From Heterocephalus glaber (lineage: Eukaryota; Chordata; Mammalia; Rodentia; Bathyergidae): 64,000 nucleotides of DNA. Numbering within the stretch: the first letter of the stretch is position 1; every line of letters starts with the position of its first letter. The notes under the pieces are model-generated. The model saw nothing but the letters and a program-made list of their open reading frames with translations, was not told the origin of the DNA and searched no databases. The position numbers and the translations under genes were made by a program. Of this stretch, positions 45,851 to 57,790 are shown piece after piece. The DNA is taken from NCBI RefSeq assembly GCF_000247695.1, contig NW_004624743.1:9350858-9414857 (forward strand), read 5' to 3'.

Positions 45851-46239
45851 TGCTTAGATATCCTTTCATAGCCTACCTTAGTTATATAAAAATAAGGACC
45901 TCGTTTTTCTTTAAAACCCCACAATTCAAGTTTTTCACTAACTGATTTACACTCAATTACTCAATGAATGCAACTGCGGAATGGGGGATATAGGTGACCC
46001 TATAAAGACAAAAACATTGTAGCATATCTTTTTGAAATCTTGCGATTATCTTGTTTTTTTGGAAAATCAACCTAATTTGTTCTTTTTGTTAGTTTCATTT
46101 GAGATCAAAGAAGATACTAATTAGAATGCCTTGCCTTTAATAACACTAATTATACAATATTGATACAATTATATAACACTGAATTTTAAAATTCTATTAC
46201 TGTCCCAGTAGAGTTATAAATATAAAATCACCAAAGCTA
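45851..46239. other. Anonymous A/T-rich sequence
   Basis: Nothing recognised. Confidence 0.5.
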
Positions 46240-46720
46240 GGTATGGTGATGTTAAAATATGGCCCTAAATTCTTTGACATTCCCCCCATTTGGAGACACA
46301 GTTTAGGTCTCCTTCACTTTTATCAGGGGCAAGCTTGTGACTGAGTAATAAAGACTTTCAGGCTAGAACAGCATTGCTCAGGTGACTTCTACGTCTTTCT
46401 CTGGAAATGAGTGTTCACTCTCAGGCAAGCAGAGCACCATAGAAGTCTGACTACCCTGTGACCTGGCAAGGAAGAGGCCAGGTAGAAGCATGACAATCAA
46501 CAGTACCAGCTGAGGTCCCTTCTGACACCACATCAACTGCCACCCATCCTGGATGTCCAGCCAAGTCCCACCTACACGAGGCATAGCCCCAGATTCCATG
46601 GAGGCACAAACAAACGAGGAACTCCAAGTCCAAACTATCCAACCAAGCCCTCCCTGAACTTCTGACACACAAACTCAGAGGAAAATTAAATAGTTGTTGC
46701 TTTATAATTCTACATTTGGA
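46240..46720 (+). mobile_element. Old mammalian LTR, MLT1-like
   Basis: GATGTTAAAATATGGCCC, TAAATTCTTTGACATTCCCC, CACATCAACTGCCACCCATC, CTGGATGTCCAGCCAAG and TTAAATAGTTGTTGCTTTAT occur in the order of an old MLT1-type LTR. Limits approximate. Confidence 0.6.
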
Positions 46721-46962
46721 AGAAATTTCTTATAAATTTACACATCAGAAATGTAAAACTTGAATTTTGCGCCACATGCTATGTCCCCACTATTGTTCTG
46801 CCTGCATTCTCCATATGGTAAGAAAATGATCCTTATGTAACATAATGCAATGGATTTTATAGAACATGATAGAAAAATATTAAAACTGGAAGGCACTGTT
46901 GATGCTCATCTCCTGAAAAGGCAGTCCACGTAAGTTGCACCTGATCGAGACACTGCATTAGT

Positions 46963-47098
46963 GCAGAAGTGGTCAAACCATGGGCCTGCAGACCAAGCCA
47001 GTCCATCACCTGCTCTGTGGAAAATAAAGCAAATATCAACTGCAAGGCCTAAAACATTTTCTATCTTAACCACTGCTAGAAAAGCTTACCAACTCCTG
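46963..47098 (+). mobile_element. Short hAT-Charlie-like element
   Basis: GTGGTCAAACCATGGGCCTG at one end and AAAGCTTACCAACTCCTG at the other resemble the inverted ends of the mammalian hAT family whose consensus opens 'CAGGGGTCAGCAAACT'. Confidence 0.55.
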
Positions 47099-47225
47099 AA
47101 AGAATGGCAAAATTGAAATGGAAACGTATGAGGTGTGATCCAAGCATACAGTGCATTTCAATAAAAGTTATGATACTAAAATACACATTTCTGAATATTC
47201 TGTTCTCGCTATGTCAGCTGACGAG

Positions 47226-47241
47226 CATAAAAATTTTTATG
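47226..47241. repeat. 16-bp perfect A/T palindrome
   Basis: CATAAAAATTTTTATG is self-complementary over its whole length. Confidence 0.9.
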
Positions 47242-47477
47242 AACATCAGCATATTGTAATGGGCCTATTTCATGATTCTTGGCAATATTTTTAAATTTTT
47301 GTAAGGATTTCGTATCCATCTTTGATTTGGATATTTTTCTGTTTTTTATTTTTTATTTTTGTCTTTGTCTTTTGCATCAGAAAGAGAGAGATTAGTCACA
47401 AGAGAAAAATCGGCATTGCACATAGTTTCCTATGGCACCACCAGCAAAGAAAAAGGAAGAAAACTGGTATGTGACAT

Positions 47478-47648
47478 CTGGGGTCAACAAACTGACTCTC
47501 AAAGAACCAAATATTTTAGCCCTGCAAACCATGCCCTGTGTATCGCAACTCCTCAATCCTGCTGCTTCAGCCACAGTCAAAGCTTAAAGATCTGGGTGTC
47601 TTTAACATCAGGCTGTGTCCATAGACTTTATTTACAGAACCAAGCAGT
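47478..47648 (+). mobile_element. hAT-Charlie-like element, partial
   Basis: CTGGGGTCAACAAACTGAC, CCAAATATTTTAGCCCTGC, CATGCCCTGTGTATCGC, CTGTGTCCATAGACTTTATT follow the same hAT family as 46963-47098, here from its other end inward. Confidence 0.7.
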
Positions 47649-49177
47649 ATGGTAGAGAAAGCCCACAATCCTAGCTACACCCTGTCTTAAATGATCTGGC
47701 TGTACAAGCACAAGCAGGGCTATAATATCATTGTTATAGGTAAGCTTCCAGTTGCAAATCCTACCCAGAGAAGTAGGAGACTGTTCAACCTGACTGTTAT
47801 GCCATCACAATAGCATGCCCATTTACCAAGTATTTTATTCACTATAGTCTAAAGTAAGTATTTAACAACCAGGTTTAGAATAATATTGAGTTTGAGTTGA
47901 GCTAGTATTTCTGAACAAGCTCATAAGATCAAATTCGGTCTTTATTATTACAACCTTATCATTACCTTTTTACAGTTAATTTATTTCTTTGAGAAATAAA
48001 AGGAGGCCATTCTAGTTTAATAGGCCAACTAATGCAATGACCTCTCAGCCTTAGTGTCCTAAAAAGATCTTTTTCTCCCCTCTATTGCCAAACATTCTTA
48101 AATGCAGAGCTCTCCAGCTGTGTGATACCTTTGCCTCCTAGTTTTCAGAGCCCTTGAGGTTCTCCTAATACAAAAATAAAAAGGAAAAGGCTTATTTTTA
48201 CCAGTTGGTAGAAGATACTCTACTTCCACAGCAAGAGAATTTCTAATCACCTCTATACGGCTTCACACTTATCATAAATGTCACGGACACACTGTCATCT
48301 ACAAAAAAAGGAACTAATGCCACCTATATGCTAACCATTCCTGAGTGAAATGGGAAGAATGAAGGAGAGAGTGACAGGATCTCCATTCCCAGCACATAAC
48401 TGAAAGTGATATTCAAGCAGATTTTTGGAAAAAATCATGTTTATTTTTCAACTCAAAATAAATGCCTTCCTGAACAAAAAAATAAATAAAAATTGTTCCA
48501 GTGCTAAAAGCAAATAAATGGATTTTCCAGAGGATCAAAAATAAAAAGAATATTTTCTCTGTGCCTAAGATATAGAAATATATTTCAAAAAGGTTTCAAA
48601 ATGTTCTGATAAAATAATCAGTTAATTAAACACTTAGAAATTCCAGTAATGTTGTTTATATAAATATATAAATCTCCATGTAAAGCAATAATTATTAAAA
48701 GCAAAATGTAAATGTTATAGTATTTATTTTAACCATTTCAATCTAAAGAATAGGAATTTTTGAAACACTTCCTTTGAAATACAAAATTATCCAAGTGTGA
48801 AAGATCCAAAATTGCCATGAAATGTAAAAATTATCCTTTCTTTCCACCTACGGGTAAGTCGAGATTCCTGTGTAAATTTTCTTCAAACTTTTTAGGACGG
48901 AATTATTCAGAAAGGAAAAATCTCTGAAGCTACATAATAAAAACTTCAGGGATGAGGAAAACTTCTTGATTCCTAAATTTATAGAGGATACACAAAATAA
49001 AGTACCCTCTACACACACACACAATGTGTATATGTTTATTGATTTAACAAAATTTTATTGAGTGTAATGTACATTAAATTGAGTATGATTATTGTATGGT
49101 TATATATAAATTATTGACTATAAATATGCTTGAGAATATATCTGTGAAAGCAAAGTCCAGTCTAAGAACAAAAAGGT
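47649..49177. other. Anonymous A/T-rich sequence
   Basis: A short CA run at 49012-49022. No gene or confident repeat in about 1.5 kb. Confidence 0.5.
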
Positions 49178-49207
49178 TTAGGGTTAGGGTTAGGGTTAGG
49201 GTCAGGG
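49178..49207 (+). repeat. Short interstitial telomeric repeat
   Basis: Four perfect TTAGGG units (49178-49201) followed by one variant, TCAGGG (49202-49207), with a GGT at the left. The array sits far from any recognisable subtelomeric sequence. Short interstitial telomeric arrays in rodents and primates are known scars of telomerase-linked double-strand-break repair. Confidence 0.95.
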
Positions 49208-49289
49208 AAGACAACCAATAACCTAAGGGCACCAGAAACTGCCCTCTAGAGGATATATGCATTTGATGTTATGAATACTGATGTTAGAG

Positions 49290-49405
49290 ATTACGACGGG
49301 AGTTGGAAGTGAGAACACGCGTGTGTTCCTCTCCAGTGTGCCATTGGCGCGTAACGGCGAAGAGGCACCTGCCCTTGGAAGCTGTGTTACATAAGCTACG
49401 TAACA
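49290..49405. other. CpG-rich cluster next to the telomeric repeat
   Basis: Nine CpGs lie between 49294 and 49400 in otherwise CpG-poor DNA. They include ACACGCGTGT, GGCGCGTAACGGCG (with a TAACGG MYB-type core) and CTACGTAAC. Too short to be a standard CpG island. Confidence 0.6.
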
Positions 49406-49825
49406 TCACTAATTAAGAGCAGCTACTGAAATTCAGAGTACTCTACACATTTCAGGTCAACATTTTAAAGTAAAATTGATTATTTTAAAATATTTTAAAG
49501 TTGCCTGGAAGGCTGCTAAATTTTTGATTGTTTTGGCTGTAATTAATGAAGGTGAAAATGCACTATTTTCACTTTCAAGTAAGAGAAAGTAGGAAATGGT
49601 CATTAGCTTTGCTCCTCAATGTCTAAGCTACCTTGAGTCTAGAGAGAAGGAGGGTCTGTACGCTGGCACTGCTATCTCCAGTCTGCCAGCCACCGTGTGT
49701 GTTCAGGCGAGTGGGTGGCATTTGAAGAAAATTCATGAGATGCAACTGAGGAACACTCAACATGGTAGAATATTACTCATTTCTACAGAGAGGACAATGA
49801 CTTAGTCATTATTAAGGATGGGCTC
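49406..49825. other. Anonymous sequence
   Basis: Nothing recognised. Confidence 0.5.
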
Positions 49826-50204
49826 TGTTACGGTTTGGGTCTGGATGTTCCCCCAAAGCCTCATGTGGTTATAGGATTGATCTAGAGTGTGTGAAACTAG
49901 AATTGATTCATGATGCAGTGCAATCCTAGTGCAAGGGCACTAGGATTAAGGGTGTGAGTGCTACCACCCTAAGTAGTCTGAATAAGATAAAAGGGGCAGA
50001 GAGACGTTGGTAACCCCCTTGTTACCTTTGCTGCCTTGTGTGCACCATGTTGTTTCTGCTCTGTCATGCCTGTTTGTCATGCCTGCCTTGGAGTTGGCTG
50101 ATTATGGACTAAAACCTCTATGAACTGTAAGCCAAATAAACCTCTTCTAACTTTGGGTGTCTGGTATTTTGTCTCAACAATGAGAGAGAGAAAGGCAATT
50201 AACA
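49826..50204 (+). mobile_element. MaLR solo LTR
   Basis: 379 bp with TG...CA ends: starts TGTTACGGTTTGGGTCTGG and ends GGCAATTAACA. It contains CCAAATAAACCTCTTC with the AATAAA signal at 50135-50140. It is the sense orientation of the LTR type seen reversed elsewhere in the window. No internal region follows. Confidence 0.85.
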
Positions 50205-50904
50205 TAGACTCTAAATTTTCAAACTAAGAGATACCCAGTTGTTGATTCTGGCCTAGGTACATGATGCACACATCTCAGAAGCTATTATTTTGTAAGAGAA
50301 GTGACTTGAGGGGGAAGGATTCTGCATCTGAGGGATTAAGAAAAAAAATTTTTTTGAAGTCAAAAAAATTGGACCTTGTAGAATGCAGAAAAAAGCAGAG
50401 CCCATCAGAACCCATACCCTTCTACTGCTGTGTTCAGAGAGATCAACACCTTCCTGAATGAGTAGAAATGGCCCACTGTGAAAAGCAGGTCCCACTGTGA
50501 AGCTAAGGAGCCAAGTAGTCATGGCTGCTTAATACCCACATTTCCCCCCACTGCCCTGGGACAGGGCACTGAAAAGTGGAATTTAAGCAGCATGGAAAAG
50601 CATCTGGCAGGAGCACACAAGCTTGGAAGCAACTGCTTCATCAGTCTTTGCCCTGAGCTTCATCTGACTGCAAGCACACAGCTCTCTACATCTTCTCTAA
50701 AGATGGAACAGACCAAACTGGCCCACCTGGGCACCTTTCATTCCCACACAGATTGGCCCAGGACCTCAGTCAAACAATCAGACAACGCTACCATCTACCC
50801 ATGGTCTCCATCCGGAGTCTGTGCTGGAAGACAAGAGATAGAGGCCCAAGGTAATGGCGAAGAGTGGCACTCCTCCAAAGAAACAGCAGTGAGACCTCCT
50901 CCTT
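50205..50904. other. Anonymous sequence
   Basis: An open frame of 176 codons (50478-51008) begins at GTG, lacks similarity and ends inside the MaLR fragment to the right. Not annotated as a gene. Confidence 0.4.
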
Positions 50905-51059
50905 CTTTCCCTTTGTATTCCACTCAGGCTATAAGCCTACTGATTGATGCCACTCATACCCAGGGTGGGCCTTCCTCTTCAATAAGCCCATCATTCAGTC
51001 ACACCTAGAACTAAGCTAAGCCAAGCAGCTGGGCATTTCTTACTTAAGTTGACAAAACA
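50905..51059 (-). mobile_element. MaLR LTR fragment
   Basis: TATTCCACTCAGGCTATAAG, CCTACTGATTGATGCCAC and TTCTTACTTAAGTTGACAA parallel the right half of the LTR at 57754-58264. Confidence 0.7.
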
Positions 51060-52064
51060 GTTGACTATCAAAGTAGGTTTTACTGTAAAAATGCTTTGGT
51101 TGAATAGAAAGTTTCTTGATGTCACATGTGAAAAGTCTTTGTCAGAAAATCATGATCATGATGATACACAAAGATTTCATCCAGGATATGAGTTCTTTAC
51201 CAACACCTCTTCTAGACAAAGAAGCTGTGGCTTTATAGCTGTCTTGAACCTACACAGCGTGCCCTGTCAGTTTTCAGTGATTCAGGAGTCATCTTATGCC
51301 CCAGCTCAGTGTGAGCTGTTTTGACACTTCCTCCAAAAAGTTCCTTCTTCACCCTCCCTACCAATGGGCTCCCACTTGGCCACCACCAAGTGGACTGAAA
51401 CGTCTCCACACCATACCCAACATGGAGAACAAGAACCTTTGTTCTCAGTATATTTGATTGTCAAAAGAGCATTGCAGTTGCCCCAGAGAAATGCAAGTCC
51501 ATCTCCATTTCAAGTAGTTTGATGTGTGGTAATAGGAGAGAGATTCCAATTTTGGACTTGAGCTTTATGTTGTGACTAACAGTAATTTAAATGTCCTGCA
51601 TCAAAGAGCTGGGCTGATCCTCTAAACTGCATTAAAACCCACCGTGACATTTTGTTGTTTCAGAAACCCACAGTGCAATCTGTAAAGCATTATGCATTAT
51701 AAGCACAGAATCTTATCTCTATTTTCTTGTGCATTCCAAAACTCTCCCCAAAATACTGATCAGAGACAGTGCCCACATTCAAAGCCTGGTGCCACAGGTT
51801 TGCTGCAAGTTAAGGGAGGAACAAATTAAAGCAACAGATGTTTGGGTTGCCTAGTCCTGTTATTTTCAAAACTTCATCAACAATGTAAAGTTCTAAATTA
51901 GAAATGTACTCCAGTTCTATTGTTCCCTATGGAAAAGTCTAACTAAAACCAGAGTCTAAGAATTCATTTCCAAACAAATATTCTAACTTTGCTTTTGAGG
52001 GGGGAAAAATAGACATCCTCTTAGAAGGGAAGAAGAAGGTTAATGCGAGCCTGATCAGACACCC
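51060..52064. other. Anonymous sequence
   Basis: Contains a perfect hairpin at 51372-51393 (CCACTTGG, six-base loop, CCAAGTGG). No gene. Confidence 0.45.
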
Positions 52065-52086
52065 CCCCCACACACACACACACACA
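52065..52086. repeat. C8 run plus (CA)n
   Basis: CCCCCCCC followed by about seven CA units. Confidence 0.85.
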
Positions 52087-52609
52087 TTCAGCACCACAGC
52101 TGGGAGTAGGATTGAACCCATGGTAACTGCTCTCCCCATTCTTGCAGACTTAGTGACTCCACGGGGTGTGCTCCCCGGCTTCTGCTGTCCAGGGAGAAGC
52201 AGTAGGGGATGCTCATGACAGCTAGGAAGATGTGTGGGTCTGGTCCCATCAACTCTCAGGATGCCTCCGCATGAGGTATTCTCACTCACTTCAAAGGCAG
52301 AGAGCTTTAGAAGCCCCTTTGCAAGGCCTGCGTGCACCAACTCAGCCATCCACTGCTCATCCCCCACCGGGTTCTGCATGCTCTGGAAGGAAAGTTATTA
52401 GCTCCCTCCTGGCCTCAAAGGGAAGCCTAGGCAGAGTTCCTTGCTTGCTCTGGAGTCTGCATCACTGTTGGCTGTTGGTACACATATTAACATATTTCTA
52501 AGGGGCAGCAACACAGGTCTTAAATTACATAGGGTTTCAGAAGAGTTTTTATCCAGGCTAAGGAGGGAGACTGGACCATTATGAAACAGAGCCAGTTTTA
52601 ATTGAATGT
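52087..52609. other. Anonymous sequence
   Basis: No gene or repeat recognised. Confidence 0.5.
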
Positions 52610-52880
52610 GAATTTATTTTTATTTTTATTAGCACACATTTGCAGTATATAATGATTTCACTCCTCATAGGGAGTTCATACATGGACACAGCACATCTTC
52701 ATTGCTTCCTTCCCCTCCTCTTCCCCACTCCAATCTCTTGGCCCCTTCTCCATTTGGAAAAGTTCCATCTCCCTGTTTTCTATGATCTTTTATTTTCCTC
52801 TTTATTTATACGTTGGGTTTTTTCATATAAGAGAAACCATGTAGTATCTCAATATCTTTTCCTCCTTGTTGTTCTTGTCG
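52610..52880 (-). mobile_element. LINE-1 3' end
   Basis: Parallels the left part of the L1 at 44979-45480: ATTAGCACACATTTGCAGT, AATGATTTCACTCCTCATAG, CTCTTGGCCCCTTCTCC and CATATAAGAGAAACCATG. The T-rich left edge is the A tail, and the C/T-rich centre is the polypurine tract of the minus strand. Confidence 0.78.
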
Positions 52881-52889
52881 TTCCTTGAA

Positions 52890-53125
52890 TCCCTTTATCC
52901 TTGATCAACTCTCAGGTCATCTCTTCCCTGAAACCACTCCTGACTCCACCAGCCACAGGGATCCCTTCATTTTCTGAGCTTTTAAAAATACATGTAGTAC
53001 CTTCTGCCAACTTAGCACTTTACTATATACCCACCTGTGTTGGGCTTTGGTTTATATTTTTAATACTGACTCCTCAAATTGATTTTGAGTGTCTCATGGG
53101 CAGACAGAACGTCTAACACTTACTT
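52890..53125 (+). mobile_element. L2 LINE 3' fragment
   Basis: CAACTCTCAGGTCATCTC, CTGAAACCACTCCTGAC and TTAGCACTTTACTATATACC follow the L2 3' consensus. Confidence 0.6.
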
Positions 53126-54069
53126 TCAGGACCTATCACAGAGGTAGAGGGGAGAGTGGATCCAAGAGAACCATTTGGCATAAGCTTCATATTCAGAACA
53201 TCAAAGTTAGATTTTTGATGATATAACCAAATAAGGTTACACCTGAACTTGCAGAAGTACACTGGCAACAGTTATAAAGAGAAGCATTTCATCCAACAAC
53301 TTTAAATCCGCCCGCTTCTATCATCTTCTTTTGGCATTACTTCATTCTACCACCCCAGAAGCTTCAAAAATATAGAATTATCTCAATTTCCCTCAAATTT
53401 GCCATAGGGCCTGGCACAGTGTGACAAAAGATTTGTTCAGAAAGTGTTCCCTCCCTGTTGGTCAGCACTACTTTGCCACAAACTGTCCACTGAGAACAAT
53501 GCTTGCAAAGCACTTGCCTCTGACCCAGCCTGAGATTGGAGACTCAGGAACTGGTGGTGAGGATCCTCGGTCACCCTAGCTAGAGCCACCCTCCAAGAAA
53601 AGTGTGTCTTCCAGGTCTGCTCCCTTCTCTGGAGGTGCCTTGTCACCTTCCTGGCAACAACAGGAGTATCAAAAGGAGTAGGATACCTTGTTCTTCCGAC
53701 AGTGAGGCACTTCTAAGAATTTGAGGAGAGCCAGCACCCTGGAATTTAAGCTAATGCAATTCCAGGACAATAGTTACACGTGCCTTTTCTTTCTCAGAAG
53801 AGAGAAAGCCAAGCAGGAAACTCTGAGATAAAGCCAAGTTTTTTCAAAAAATGGTAGACTATGGAAGTAATTTCAGAGAAGTAGGACTAGACTGTGATTA
53901 TAATGCAATTCTCAGAACCCCAAAACTCTTTGGAAAGCAACATAGTGACCCAAAGTGTGAGAATAGTAAAAGGAAATACAAGCTGGTAGATTCACTTTGT
54001 GGAGAGATTTCAGGGCAGCTGGTCACATTCAGGTCCTGGGCACCTCTTTCTACCCTGTGCCTGGTCTCT
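53126..54069. other. Anonymous sequence
   Basis: No gene or confident repeat. Confidence 0.5.
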
Positions 54070-54170
54070 GTCTCCCTCCTGCCCCCTCCTCCTTCTCCTC
54101 CTCCTCCTCCTCTTCCCCCTCCTCCTCTTCCCCCTCCTCCTCCTCCTCCTCCTCCTCCTCCTCCTCCTCC
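54070..54170. repeat. (CCT)n polypyrimidine microsatellite
   Basis: About 100 bp of CCT/CTT/CCC units, pure CCT over the last 35 bp. It generates long proline, serine, leucine, glycine or arginine frames that are not real proteins. Confidence 0.95.
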
Positions 54171-54814
54171 CAGAATCCTGCAGAATGGCACTCTGCTGTT
54201 CTTTGCAGGTGTGCATGACTATGATTTGTTTAGGCCAATACCAAGCGAAGGACACAAGAGTCCATGAATGAATCATCACATCTCCAAGGCCCCATCTTGG
54301 CCATCATGGGCCAGGGAAGCATAGAGTTGGAAGCCCTGCTCTAGCTGGACCAGAGTAAGAACAATCATTGGCCCCTAGCTTCCCAGCAAGAGTTTTTTTG
54401 TTTGTTTGTTTGTTTTTTAACCACAAAGAAGTAAATCTTTATTCCTTTAAACCACTGAAATCTTGGGATTTATTTTACCACCCTATAAGCCCCCAGTCCT
54501 GATAGATAAGTGCAGGGATTAGCTCACAAGATTTGATTCACTGCTCCTCCCTCTTAAATTCCTTTGGGGTTGCACTTTTATATGCCAGAGAATTATAGTA
54601 GCCATGGGATAAGGGAAGTACATATTACCAGATTATGCACTAGGCTCATGGTTAATTAAAAATGTTATTTTTATATTCAGACCAGTTTTGTACAAATAAG
54701 TACAAAATTTTGTAATTTTATGATAAAATTGAAGATTTCAAAGAGTTTCAGAAGCATGGGTTTACAGAATGAAACAAGGAATTCAGGTAGAGAAGGGTTC
54801 CCCAAGGAAAGCAT
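54171..54814. other. Anonymous sequence with a (TTTG)n tract
   Basis: TTTG units at 54393-54415. The stretch AACCACTGAAATCTTGGG near 54450-54470 recalls the 3' end of an MLT1 LTR, too short to call. Confidence 0.4.
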
Positions 54815-54930
54815 TCTCCATGAGCAGAAGAGGAAATTGGGGTACCGAAAAGTGAAGTGACTTCCCCAAGTCACCCAGCCAGCGACCGCAGCCCATGATG
54901 GAGTGAGTAGGATAATGAATCCTCTAGAGT
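54815..54930 (-). mobile_element. MIR SINE core
   Basis: Antisense MIR core: GCAGAAGAGGAAATTGGGG, AAGTGAAGTGACTTCCCC, AAGTCACCCAGCCAGCGACC. Confidence 0.7.
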
Positions 54931-55159
54931 TCTCAGCCACACAAAAGAGAACCATCCTCATGGAAGAACCAACCACGCTGCCCTCACTGTTCACTTGCAA
55001 GTGACAGGCTGGTGGCAATGAAAAGGCTGACCCCACCTCCAAAGCATTGCTTGTTCACAGAGGGAGAGGTCTAACAAATCCGCTGCTCTCCTTTCCTCCC
55101 CCAGTCCTCAGCTGACATAGGTGGAAAGGTGGGAATTAAGTAGATTTACCTCTCCCCTT

Positions 55160-55553
55160 TGCCTTAGTCACTTTCCCAGTGCTGAGACAAAATACTGGAC
55201 ACCCACTTAACCCAATATCCACTTTAGCTCGTTGCTTCTAGCAGTTTCAGTCCAAAGTCAGTTGTCTCGGACACAGGAACTGCAGGGTGGAAGGTCTGGG
55301 GGAGGAGGCTGCTCATCCGTGGCAGCTAAGAGGCAGAGAGAAGGGAGGAGCCAGGGACAGGAAACACCCACCAGTCAGGACCCTAGCAACCACCTCTTCC
55401 CAGACCCGCCTCCTGACATCACGTTCAGCTTGGAACTCACACTTCATTCATCAACTGGTGAATACAATATGCCCGGGATCCAATCCCCTTTCAGAAGGCC
55501 CACCCCTGAATGCAGGGGACTTTGGGGAGACCTTTTAGATCTGAACCCTAACA
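55160..55553 (-). mobile_element. MaLR LTR
   Basis: Starts TGCCTTAGTCACTTTCCC and ends TCTGAACCCTAACA, 394 bp. Flanking TCCCCTT (left) and TCCCTTT (right) hint at a target duplication of about five bases, but the register is ambiguous. Confidence 0.85.
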
Positions 55554-56585
55554 TCCCTTTACATAGCTCCAAAATTTTCCAGCATCTGATCTTTGCAACC
55601 TAATCAATTGTTTCTGTGTTGAGGTTATTAAGTATAATAAGCTAATGAACACATTCAGTAAACACACACCTCAGAGAATGTTCCCTAAAGCTAAACAACT
55701 CTTAATAGTTGTTTTCTGGGCCAACTCAGAGTTTGAAAAAATAACTTCTGCAGTGATTTTAGCGCCATTTAATTCCTAATAGTAATTATGTTAGGTAAAG
55801 TGTGGAAGTCACATTTATGTTTTCTTTTTACAACTAGAACTTAGTTTTTTTTCAGGCTTCTTCAGAATTCTATGAACTCAAATTTTCAAGTGGGGCAATT
55901 CAAGGCAGATGAAAAGCAATCAGATTTTTCACAGAAAGAGAACTTTAAAATCGTAACACACCCTCAGTACTTCAGAGCTAACTATACATATTTAAGAGAA
56001 CTTAATCTGAAGCTCTAGAAGCACCTGTGCCTACATTCTTTGCATCTGTGGAAGTGGCCAGTGATAATTTCAGATCAGTAACTCCTAGAAGTCAATATTC
56101 AGTTTCTACCTCTTGTAAGTGTGGCCAGTTTCAGACAGGTTCACTACAGGATGCGCAGCACGGAGCGATGTCCTGAGCCATGTATGCCCCAGTCATGCAA
56201 TGTCCATGGACATTAACTCCACTTCTTGCTAACTTATTTCTCATGCACATCACTCATCAAAGGAGAATTGCTTCTTCTTCACAACCCTATTCACTTTTAG
56301 AAGCCAAATCCCTCACATGCATGCTGTTGTTTCCTCATCGTCCTCTAAGTAAACAAACTTTCCCTGCAGGGCCCTCTTGATGGAACTTGCTTTTAGAGCA
56401 GTGAGCAACATGCTGACTCGAGTTGCAGTGACTCTGCTATTAGCATTGCTGCTGCAGAGTGAACGCAAGTATGACAGTTTCAGAAGATCCCAAACCAGAT
56501 CCCTCAGGATGGTCCCCCCCAGCAGCATCCCAAGTTGCTTATATCTCTGAGCTCACAGTGCTTTGTTTGCTTGCTTTCTTGGACA
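55554..56585. other. Anonymous sequence
   Basis: No gene or repeat recognised in about 1 kb. Confidence 0.5.
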
Positions 56586-56732
56586 TTTTTGTAGTACTGG
56601 GGATTGAACCCAGGCCTTCTCACTAACCTACCTCCTTTTTTAAATTTTGAGGCAGGATCTCCTGAAGTTTCCCAGGCTGTCTTCAAATTTGCAATCCTCC
56701 TGCCTCAGCCTCCAAGAGTGTTGAGATTAGAG
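56586..56732 (-). mobile_element. B1-dID dimeric SINE
   Basis: Antisense, with a shortened ID half (GTAGTACTGGGGATTGAACCC) followed by the B1 half (GAGGCAGGATCTCCTGAAG ... CTCCTGCCTCAGCCTCCAAG, GAGATTAGAG). Confidence 0.85.
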
Positions 56733-57753
56733 TATTTTAACACATATCTAACCAGTGCCTGTGATGCACTAACACTTCATTCTGTTCATCTAAATCCTGC
56801 TCAATCTGCAAAGCCTAACCCAAGCCTGCAAAGCCCTCTGAGGTACTTTCCACTTTCGATTTATCCTCAACAGTAGCCCACTTCCATGAATCCTGACAGC
56901 AATTTCTATGCTTGCCATTCATCCTGTTGTACAGCCATTCTCTGTTTTGCATCTTCATGTAATTGCTTCATTGTGTAGGTCATGGATCTTTAATTTGATC
57001 AAAAGGTTATAGAAAGGAGGAAATATGTGCAAACCAAAAAACTGAAATACTTTAAGATACTTAAAGATTTATGTATCTTTCCCAATTCTTAGGTCATCAG
57101 CTTTCAAAAATGTTCCTGGTTGAATCTACAATTGGCCTTAGAAAAACATGGTTGTTTCCCTACCCATCTATGATAGGAATTGCCCCCAAATTGTTTGCGT
57201 TTTGGAACCATACTAAATGAAGGCCCAAACTCAAATGACACCAGTGAGCCACCCTAGCAAATGGATGGTTTCACCCTAGAGATGAAACATCAGCCCAGGC
57301 CAGGGGGTGGGAATTCTACACAGGAACAGAGAGAAGTGATGTGTCACACATAACCAGAGAAAATCAAGGCAGAGCCACTGTCAGCTGCAGACCCTGACCT
57401 CAGCCCCTCCAGGTGTAAGATACCCAAAAATCAATCGCCTGCATGGCAATGATGACCACACAGCACAGCCATCCAGGACACCTCCAGAGGAGGGGATCTT
57501 GGGAAGGTCCACATCTCTGTCATACAAACAAAGTATTCACCCTAAATAAAAATAAGGGTGGAAGTAGATTTGTGTAACCACTGGGAGATAACACATAGTT
57601 CTATACACATTTCAATGCTTTAGCAGACTGATGGTAATGGTGTTTTTCTGTATTAGTCAATATTTTTCAGATGGCAAATAAACTGGCTTTTCCTAGCATT
57701 AATAGAGGTAGATCATTGTACATGTGTTCACATGCACACACAATCTTCCTTTA
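56733..57753. other. Anonymous sequence
   Basis: No gene or confident repeat. Confidence 0.5.
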
Positions 57754-57790
57754 TGTATCAGTCAAGGTTCACTAAAGGAACAGATTTAAT

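Noticed and set aside
50478..51008. 176-codon open frame
   Set aside because: It opens at GTG, has no recognisable domain, and its C-terminal part runs into the MaLR LTR fragment at 50905-51059.
51372..51393. Perfect hairpin CCACTTGG / CCAAGTGG with a six-base loop
   Set aside because: Eight pairs of mixed composition are expected by chance in 64 kb. No terminator or microRNA context.
53851..54279. Several overlapping frames with polyproline, polyserine, polyleucine, polyglycine and polyarginine
   Set aside because: All are translations of the (CCT)n tract in different frames.
55305..55540. Overlapping GC-richer frames
   Set aside because: They lie entirely within the MaLR LTR at 55160-55553.
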